64,000 nucleotides of DNA, from positions 2,013,407 to 2,077,406 of the forward strand of contig NZ_LR733817.1 in NCBI RefSeq assembly GCF_902506165.1. The letters are read 5' to 3'. The position numbers and the translations under genes are program-made. Source of the DNA: Bosea sp. 29B. Its GTDB lineage: Bacteria > Pseudomonadota > Alphaproteobacteria > Rhizobiales > Beijerinckiaceae. The notes beneath the pieces were generated by a model that saw only the letters and a program-made list of their open reading frames with translations, did not search any database and had not been told where the DNA came from. Below are positions 57,564-64,000 of the stretch, in pieces; the first letter of the stretch is position 1; each line of letters starts with the position of its first letter.

Positions 57564-57692
57564 CGGCATCTTACTCGGGCTGACTCAGGTAAGATTCAGG
57601 CAGACTCTGGATATTTGCGGCCCAATCCGTCGGGAGCAGCCGGCCTGACTCGGTATGACCGGCTCGCAGTCCGCTTGTGACCGAGTAATGCC
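57564..57692. repeat. Inverted repeat bounding a convergent gap
   Basis: GGCATCTTACTCGG (57564-57577) and CCGAGTAATGCC (57681-57692) are inverted copies with a two-base difference in length, enclosing the space between the convergent Trm112-like and ubiH genes. It could fold as a long stem or be a decayed element. Confidence 0.4.
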
Positions 57693-58942
57693 TACAGCAT
57701 CTCGCCCTTGAGTAGTCGCGGCGTCGGCCCGGCCAGTCCGGCCGCCTCGCGGATGAAGAAGCGCTTCAGCCCCGGCATGCGCTCGACCAGGCCGAGGCCG
57801 AGGTCGCGCGCCAATCGTAACGGGGTCGAATCGTTCGAGAACAGCCGGTTGAGGCCGTCGGTGACGACACCCATGGCGACCGTGTCGAAGCGCCGGCCCT
57901 TCTCATAGGCTTCGAGCACCTCGGAACCACCGGCATCGAGGCCGAGCCGGGCCGCGTCGACGATCGCCTCGGCCAGGGCCGCGACGTCCTTCAGCCCGAG
58001 ATTGAGACCCTGGCCGGCGATCGGGTGGATGACATGGGCGGCGTCGCCGAGCAGCGCCAGCCTGTCGCCGACGAAACGGCGCGCCACGCCGAAGGAAAGC
58101 GGATAGGCGCCCGGGTGGCTCTCCAGCCCGATCTCGCCCAGCTCCAGGCCGAAGCGGCGCTCGACCTCGAGCAGGAAGTCGCTCTCGTCCAGCGCCAGCA
58201 AGGCCGGGACATTCTCGCTCCGCTCGGTCCAGACGATCGACGAGCGATGGCCGAGCTTGCCGCCATCGGCCAGAGGCAGGATGGCGAAGGGGCCGGACGG
58301 CAGGAAGTGCTCGACCGCCCGCCCGTCATGCGGTCGCTCATGGCCGATCGTCGCGACGATACCCGATTGCGGATAGGACCAGCCGACCCAGCCGATGCCA
58401 GCCAGCTCGCGCAGTTTCGAGCGGGCGCCGTCAGCCGCGACCAGCAGCGCGGCATCAAGGGTTTCTCCACCGGTGAAGACGACTCCGATCAGCCCGTCAT
58501 CGTCCACCGTGCCGGAACGGACGCCCTCGGGCCGCAATTCGACGCCATTGGCGCGCGCGACCTGGAGCAGTGCCGCCATCAGCGCCCCATTCTCGACCAT
58601 ATGGGCGAAGGGCTGGCCGGGTTCGATCTCGCCGTCGAAGGTCAGGAAGACCGGCCGCACCAGATCCGGCGTGCGGCTATCGGTGATGACCATCTCGGTC
58701 ATCGCTGTCGCGGTGGCTTCCGCCAGACGCCAGATGCCGAGCGCCTCCAGCATGCTGCGCGCCGCCGCCGCGACCGCATAGGCGCGATCGTCGGCGCGCG
58801 GCGGGCCCGCCAGTGTCGGATCGGCGACGATCACGTCGAAGCTCTCGCCCAGCGCCTGCTTCAGCGCGACCGCCAGCGTCAGCCCGGCGACGCCGCCGCC
58901 GGCGATGACGATGCGTTGGCTCGCATTCTCGGGTCTCTGCAC
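57692..58942 (-). CDS. UbiH/COQ6 family FAD monooxygenase
   Basis: A 416-residue flavoprotein hydroxylase of ubiquinone synthesis. FAD motifs: GGGVAGLTLAVAL at the N-terminus and GDAAHVIHPIAGQGLNLG near 300. It hydroxylates the quinone ring, but which position (UbiH, UbiF, UbiL) cannot be told. GTG 58942 is preceded by GAGGAAG and gives the right length; the frame continues upstream. Confidence 0.92.
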   Translation of the reverse strand: MQRPENASQRIVIAGGGVAGLTLAVALKQALGESFDVIVADPTLAGPPRADDRAYAVAAAARSMLEALGIWRLAEATATAMTEMVITDSRTPDLVRPVFLTFDGEIEPGQPFAHMVENGALMAALLQVARANGVELRPEGVRSGTVDDDGLIGVVFTGGETLDAALLVAADGARSKLRELAGIGWVGWSYPQSGIVATIGHERPHDGRAVEHFLPSGPFAILPLADGGKLGHRSSIVWTERSENVPALLALDESDFLLEVERRFGLELGEIGLESHPGAYPLSFGVARRFVGDRLALLGDAAHVIHPIAGQGLNLGLKDVAALAEAIVDAARLGLDAGGSEVLEAYEKGRRFDTVAMGVVTDGLNRLFSNDSTPLRLARDLGLGLVERMPGLKRFFIREAAGLAGPTPRLLKGEML

Positions 58943-59058
58943 TGTCGTCTTCCTCGCATCGCGCCGCTTGACGCGGCCGAGTCGCTCGTTGCTGATGCTT
59001 TCTCGTCTTGCCCATAGCCGGCCGGGGCTGCAAGCCCGGGCCGTGCCGGTTCCTGCCG

Positions 59059-59925
59059 ATGACACCAGCCGCCAACACCCTGCTCTCGATCTTCGATCTC
59101 GAACCGCTCGGACACAACCGGTTCCAGGGTCGCAGCCCCGACAATGGCTGGACCCGCGTTTTTGGCGGCCAGGTGATCGGCCAGGCGCTCTATGCCGCCT
59201 GCAAGACCGTCGAGGAGCGCCAACCGCATTCGCTGCACGCCTATTTCATGTTGCCGGGCGATCCGGCGATTCCGATCGTCTACGAGGTCGAACGCCTGCG
59301 TGATGGCGGCTCCTTCTCGACACGGCGCGTGCTGGCACTGCAGAAGGACGCGGCGATCTTCGCCATGTCGGTCTCCTTCCAGATCGCCGAACCCGGCTAT
59401 GACCATCAGATGCCGATGCCCGCCGTGCCGATGCCGGAGGAGCTTCCCGGTCGTGACGGCATGGAACGCGACGTGCTGCCTCATATGCCTGAGGCGGTGC
59501 GCGCCTATTACCGGCGCGAGCGGCCGATCGAAATCCGCCCCGTCGAGATGAGCCGTTACGCGGCGGATGGGCCGCGGGAGCCGAAATTCAATGTCTGGGT
59601 CAGGGCGTCGCAGAAACTGCCCGAGGAACCGGCGCTGCACCAGAGCGTGCTCGCCTATGCCTCGGACCTGATGCTGCTCGATTCCAGCCTGATCGCCCAC
59701 GGCACCAGCGTCTTCGACCGGCGCGTCCAGAGCGCCAGCCTCGACCATGCCATGTGGTTCCATCGCCCCTTCCGGGCCGATGACTGGCTGCTCTACGCCC
59801 AGGACAGCCCTTCGGCCTCGGGTGCGCGCGGCTTCTCGCGCGGGCTGATCTTCGACCGGCAGGGGCATCTGGTCGCCTCGGTCGCGCAGGAAGGCCTGAT
59901 CCGGCCGCGGCCAGATCGCGCCTGA
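59059..59925 (+). CDS. tesB: Acyl-CoA thioesterase II
   Basis: A 288-residue double hot-dog thioesterase hydrolysing medium to long acyl-CoAs. Start MTPAANTLLSIFDLEPL and the segments GWTRVFGGQVIGQAL and SLHAYFMLPGD are typical; the C-terminal catalytic region contains LDHAMWFHRPFRADDWLLY. Divergent from ubiH. Confidence 0.95.
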   Translation: MTPAANTLLSIFDLEPLGHNRFQGRSPDNGWTRVFGGQVIGQALYAACKTVEERQPHSLHAYFMLPGDPAIPIVYEVERLRDGGSFSTRRVLALQKDAAIFAMSVSFQIAEPGYDHQMPMPAVPMPEELPGRDGMERDVLPHMPEAVRAYYRRERPIEIRPVEMSRYAADGPREPKFNVWVRASQKLPEEPALHQSVLAYASDLMLLDSSLIAHGTSVFDRRVQSASLDHAMWFHRPFRADDWLLYAQDSPSASGARGFSRGLIFDRQGHLVASVAQEGLIRPRPDRA

Positions 59926-59967
59926 GCGCGCGATCGCCTGCTTTCGCGGCATCTGCCTAATTATTGA

Positions 59968-60498
<531 letters not shown>

Positions 60499-60524
60499 TC
60501 CCCGACCATCCCAGGAGCTTTTCG

Positions 60525-62003
60525 ATGAACAACAAGACCCTTAACCGGGCCGGGCTGGTCGGGCTGGCCTTCGCCGCGATGGCCGGCGCCGCGCTGGCGC
60601 AAACCCCGGCCGCCCCGCCGGCCCCCGTGCCCAACAAGGGCGACGTCGCCTTCATGATGAGCTCGACGATCCTCGTCCTGCTCATGACCGTGCCCGGCCT
60701 GGCCCTGTTCTATGGCGGCCTCGTCCGGTCCAAGAACATGCTCTCGGTGCTGACTCAGGTCTTCGCCATCGTCTGCATCGTCAGCCTGATGTGGATCATC
60801 TTCGGCTACTCGCTCGCCTTCACCAATGGCGGCGGCCTCAACGACTTCGTCGGCGGCTTCTCCAAGGCCTTCCTGCGCGGCGTCGACGGCAATTCGACCG
60901 CGGCGACCTTCTCCAACGGCGTCGTCATCCCGGAATATGTCTACATCGCCTTCCAGATGACCTTCGCCTGCATCACGCCGGCCCTCATCGTCGGCGCCTT
61001 CGCCGAGCGGATGAAGTTCTCTGCGCTGCTGCTCTTCATCGTGCTCTGGGTCAGCTTCATCTATTTCCCGATGGCCCACATGGTCTGGTACTGGGGCGGG
61101 CCTGACGCGGTCGGCAATGCCGCCAAGGCGCTGGCCGAGGCCGGCACGGACGGCAAGGCCGCGGCCCAGGCGGCGCTCGACGCGGTCAATGCCGATGCCG
61201 GCATGCTGTTCAAATGGGGGGCGCTCGACTTCGCCGGCGGCACCGTGGTGCACATCAATGCCGGTATCGCGGGCCTCGTCGGCTGCATGCTGATCGGCAA
61301 GCGCATCGGCTTCGGCCGTGAGCTGATGGCCCCGCACTCCCTGACCATGACGCTGATCGGCGCCGCTCTGCTCTGGGTCGGCTGGTTCGGCTTCAACGCC
61401 GGCTCCAACCTCGAAGCCAACGGCACTGCGGCGCTCGCCATGATCAACACCTTCGTCGCCACTGCGGCGGCGGCGGTCGCCTGGCTGTTTGTCGAATGGG
61501 CGGTGAAGGGCAAGCCCTCCATGCTCGGCATGGTCTCGGGCGCGGTCGCCGGCCTCGTCGCCGTCACCCCGGCCGCGGGCTTTGCCGGCCCGATGGGCTC
61601 GATCCTGCTCGGCCTCGTCGTCAGCCCGGTCTGCTTCATCTTCTGCTCGACGGTGAAGAATGCGCTCGGCTACGACGACTCGCTCGACGTGTTCGGCATC
61701 CACTGCATCGGCGGCATCATCGGCGCGCTGGCCACGGGCATCCTGGTCAACCAGGCGCTCGGCGGCGCTGGCATCCCCGACTATTCGACCAAGCCCGGCG
61801 AGCTGGTCGCCGCGACCTACGAGTTCGGCACGGCCTTCATGGCCCAGCTCAAGGCGGTGCTGTTCACGCTCGTCTTCAGTGGCGTCGGCTCGGCGATCCT
61901 CTACAAGATCGTCGACGTCGTCATCGGCCTGCGCGTCCCGGCCGACCAGGAGCGCGAGGGCCTCGACATCGCCGAACATGGCGAGCGCGCCTATCACGAC
62001 TGA
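60525..62003 (+). CDS. amtB: Ammonium transporter AmtB
   Basis: A 492-residue ammonia channel with a cleaved signal peptide (about 1-24) and eleven spans. The pore residues fit: MVWYWGGPDAVG and DFAGGTVVHINAGIAGLVG with the twin His region (VHINAG; IHCIGG). GlnK, encoded 26 bases upstream, controls its activity by binding the cytoplasmic face. Confidence 0.96.
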   Translation: MNNKTLNRAGLVGLAFAAMAGAALAQTPAAPPAPVPNKGDVAFMMSSTILVLLMTVPGLALFYGGLVRSKNMLSVLTQVFAIVCIVSLMWIIFGYSLAFTNGGGLNDFVGGFSKAFLRGVDGNSTAATFSNGVVIPEYVYIAFQMTFACITPALIVGAFAERMKFSALLLFIVLWVSFIYFPMAHMVWYWGGPDAVGNAAKALAEAGTDGKAAAQAALDAVNADAGMLFKWGALDFAGGTVVHINAGIAGLVGCMLIGKRIGFGRELMAPHSLTMTLIGAALLWVGWFGFNAGSNLEANGTAALAMINTFVATAAAAVAWLFVEWAVKGKPSMLGMVSGAVAGLVAVTPAAGFAGPMGSILLGLVVSPVCFIFCSTVKNALGYDDSLDVFGIHCIGGIIGALATGILVNQALGGAGIPDYSTKPGELVAATYEFGTAFMAQLKAVLFTLVFSGVGSAILYKIVDVVIGLRVPADQEREGLDIAEHGERAYHD

Positions 62004-62030
62004 GCCAGGGGTCTACCTCTCGCGCATCAT

Positions 62031-62059
62031 CGCCCCGGCGGGACACCGCCGGGGTTTTT
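62031..62059 (+). terminator. Intrinsic terminator after amtB
   Basis: A perfect 9-bp stem CCCCGGCGG/CCGCCGGGG with a GACA loop and TTTTT, 30 bases after the stop. Confidence 0.93.
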
Positions 62060-62071
62060 CATTGGCGCCTC

Positions 62072-62413
62072 TCAGTCGCGGCTCTCGGCACGGTCGAGCA
62101 CGATCTCGAGCACCTGCACCGTCTCCGGCAATTCGATCAGAAACTCGGCATCGCGTTCGAGATGATGGATCCTGCGCGGATCGGGCCCGGCGAAGCGGGA
62201 CATCGCCTCGACGCTCTCCCAATAGGAGATCGTCACGAACTCGCTCTCGGTCTCCCGATCCTCGCGGAACATCTGCGCGCCGAGCGCCTTCTTCGCCAGC
62301 GGCCGGACGCCGACCTCAAGCAGGTACACCGCATAGGCATCAGCCTTTTCCGGTACGGTGCGACCGCGCCAGATCCGGGCAATTCTCGCGATCCTGTCGT
62401 CGCCATCGGCCAT
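62072..62413 (-). CDS. ABM-fold (antibiotic biosynthesis monooxygenase-like) protein
   Basis: A 113-residue protein with the ferredoxin-like ABM fold pattern: ARIWRGRTVPEKADAYAVYL, then EFVTISYWESVEAMSRFAG and HHLERDAEFLIELPETVQVL. Its role is unknown, perhaps stress or heme-like oxygenation. It is convergent with amtB. Confidence 0.75.
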   Translation of the reverse strand: MADGDDRIARIARIWRGRTVPEKADAYAVYLLEVGVRPLAKKALGAQMFREDRETESEFVTISYWESVEAMSRFAGPDPRRIHHLERDAEFLIELPETVQVLEIVLDRAESRD

Positions 62414-62504
62414 CTCGCCCTCCTTGCGGTTGCTGCTCGGAAAAATGCCTTGGCCAGCCCAATCGTTCCTCGGACTGCTGACAGTCCGCGGCGGCAGTGC
62501 AAGG

Positions 62505-62519
62505 TTAAGCGGGCCTTAA
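62505..62519. promoter_or_regulatory. CtrA-type box upstream of ftsK
   Basis: TTAA-GCGGGCC-TTAA matches the full CtrA consensus TTAA-N7-TTAA and is 72 bases before the ftsK ATG. CtrA is the cell-cycle regulator of alphaproteobacteria. Sequence seen; binding inferred. Confidence 0.65.
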
Positions 62520-62590
62520 CCGGACCTTCCTAACCTGCCGGTTCGACAGGTGGCCTTCGCCGCCTTCCTGATGCCCGCAGACACGGCCCG

Positions 62591-64000
62591 ATGCGCACGA
62601 TCCGACGCTCCTCATCGCTGATCGACCGCCTGCCCGATCCGGTGCGCGAGTTCCTGTCGCGCCGCGCCGCCGAGATCGGCGGCATGGCGATGCTCGCGCT
62701 GATGGTCGCTGTCGCCGTCGCCCTCGCGACCTGGTCGGTCGACGATCCCAGCCTCAACAACGCCACGCGCGGCACCGTGCACAACCTGCTCGGCCGGCCT
62801 GGCGCGATGATCGCCGATCTCGCCATGCAGCTGCTCGGCCTCGGCGTCGTCGCGCTGCTGCTGCCGCCGCTGCTCTGGTCGCTCCGGCTGATTCGCTTCC
62901 ACCTCTTCGATCGCAGCGCCCTCAAGCTCGTGCTCTGGGTCGTCGGCATCGTCTCGAGCGCCGCGGTGGCGAGCGCCCTGCCGGCGACGCCGCGCTGGCC
63001 GTTGCCGACCGGCATGGGCGGCGTGATCGGCGACGCGCTGCTGCAAGGCACCCGCAACATCGTCGGCCTCGGCGGCACCGCGCTAGGCGGCCTCGTCGCC
63101 TTCGTTTTCGCCGGCATCGCCATCCTCTCCGTCACCGCCGCCGCCGGCTTCGGTTTCGTCACCGACGAGGACCCCGAGCTCGACCAGGACGATGATGCGC
63201 CCTTCGCCGATGGCGAGGAGCGTCGCGACGACGAGCCCGGCTTCTCGGTGATCCTGATCGGCTGGGTCGCCCATGGCGCCATGGCACTGAAGGCCGCGAT
63301 CCTGCGCCGTCTGCCGCGCCCGCCGCAGCCGGCTTCCGCGAGCGCGATGCCCGTGCCGGCCCAGGCCGGCCGGGTCCGCCGCGAGCCGAACTTCACCGGC
63401 GATCCGGAGGCCTACCGGTCCCCTGTCGTCGCCCCCGAGCTCGTGCGCCCCGCTGCCGCCAAGGCCGCGCCGAGCGCCCGGCCGGCTTACGACGATGATG
63501 ACGAGCCCTTCGAGGCGCAGGACGTGCGCGATCTCAATGCGCCGCGCGTCGCCGCGCCGGTGCGGGCACCCAAGCCGGGCAAGCGCCTGTCGCGCGAGGC
63601 GCAGCCTTCGCTGCTCGACCGCGAGGGCTTCGAGCTGCCGCCGCTGACCTATCTCGCCGAGCCCAAGAAAGTCCCGGCGAACACCGTCTCCACCGACGCT
63701 CTGGAGCAGAACGCCACCTTGCTGGAAGGCGTGCTCGAGGATTTCGGCGTGCGCGGCGAGATCAGCCAGGTTCGCCCCGGCCCTGTTGTGACGCTGTACG
63801 AGCTTGAGCCCGCGCCGGGCACGAAGTCGTCGCGGGTGATCTCTCTCGCCGACGACATCGCGCGCTCGATGAGCGCGGTCTCGGCGCGTGTCGCGGTGGT
63901 GCAGGGCAAGAACGCGATCGGCATCGAGCTGCCCAACGCCAAGCGCGAGACGGTGTTCCTGCGCGAGCTCCTCGCCTCCCAGGATTTCGAGGGCACCAAG
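62591..64000 (+). CDS. ftsK: DNA translocase FtsK, 3' end outside the window
   Basis: 470 codons visible. The N-terminus has about four transmembrane segments (about 28-195) that anchor it at the septum, then an acidic/proline-rich linker (about 195-345) and the start of the motor domain (DREGFELPPLTYLAE; RPGPVVTLYELEPAPGTKSS). FtsK aligns the chromosome at division and activates XerCD at dif. A CtrA-type box lies upstream. Confidence 0.93.
   Translation, partial: MRTIRRSSSLIDRLPDPVREFLSRRAAEIGGMAMLALMVAVAVALATWSVDDPSLNNATRGTVHNLLGRPGAMIADLAMQLLGLGVVALLLPPLLWSLRLIRFHLFDRSALKLVLWVVGIVSSAAVASALPATPRWPLPTGMGGVIGDALLQGTRNIVGLGGTALGGLVAFVFAGIAILSVTAAAGFGFVTDEDPELDQDDDAPFADGEERRDDEPGFSVILIGWVAHGAMALKAAILRRLPRPPQPASASAMPVPAQAGRVRREPNFTGDPEAYRSPVVAPELVRPAAAKAAPSARPAYDDDDEPFEAQDVRDLNAPRVAAPVRAPKPGKRLSREAQPSLLDREGFELPPLTYLAEPKKVPANTVSTDALEQNATLLEGVLEDFGVRGEISQVRPGPVVTLYELEPAPGTKSSRVISLADDIARSMSAVSARVAVVQGKNAIGIELPNAKRETVFLRELLASQDFEGTK

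Overview
The window is a GC-rich (roughly two thirds G+C by eye) chromosomal segment of an alphaproteobacterium of the order Hyphomicrobiales (Rhizobiales). The evidence is the complete lipid A very-long-chain fatty acid cluster (acpXL to lpxXL), the order acnA-ccmA-ccmB-ccmC-ccmD-ccmG, ftsY next to yciB, the alphaproteobacterial F1-ATPase zeta inhibitor, DUF2794 and IalB-type proteins, a 1,612-residue NAD-glutamate dehydrogenase and a CtrA-type box in front of ftsK. The overall feel is Bosea-like, but the genus is only a guess. Most genes are housekeeping and many overlap by ATGA, as in compact operons.

Layout. 1-4.2 kb: a truncated molybdopterin oxidoreductase divergent from a GntR regulator, a short compositionally different patch with an XRE regulator, and the initiator tRNA gene with its own promoter. 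4.5-10.6 kb: M23 peptidase, AEC permease, gluQ, an AlkA-like glycosylase, an HpcH/HpaI aldolase and the zeta inhibitor. 11-14.5 kb: purC, purS and purQ, with two lipoprotein genes and an ankyrin-like gene between them. 14.6-18.2 kb: cytochrome c maturation genes ccmABCDG on the minus strand, interrupted by two small unknown genes. 18.5-21.2 kb: acnA.

21.4-28.1 kb: the VLCFA-lipid A cluster (acpXL, fabZ-type dehydratase, two ketosynthases, reductase, alcohol dehydrogenase-like protein, acyltransferase), into which a short-chain reductase gene and a RHH/ParE toxin-antitoxin pair are placed. One ketosynthase has lost its active-site Cys and resembles a chain-length factor. 28-41.4 kb: envelope and stress functions (DUF1223, TPM pair, LemA, Ggt, class A phosphatase), rlmN, ialB, oxidoreductases, yciB-ftsY and an RluA-type pseudouridine synthase.

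41.5-52.3 kb: an unknown protein with a GNAT/CelD acyltransferase, phhB, thpR, an aldo/keto reductase, and the tesA/ABC transporter locus in which a 261-bp MITE-like element sits exactly in the stop codon between ATPase and permease; then a Bax-inhibitor-1 protein and DUF2794. 52.4-64 kb: NAD-GDH, a Trm112-like protein, a UbiH-family hydroxylase, tesB, glnK-amtB behind a sigma-54 promoter, a monooxygenase-fold protein and the 5' part of ftsK behind a CtrA box.

Two parS-like palindromes with core TTCACGTGAA (about 7.54 and 25.39 kb) suggest that this segment lies in the ParB-bound, origin-proximal part of the chromosome. Several intergenic palindromic repeats are present, including two whose stems are kept by compensatory changes. 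No rRNA, CRISPR array, intact insertion sequence or prophage was seen.
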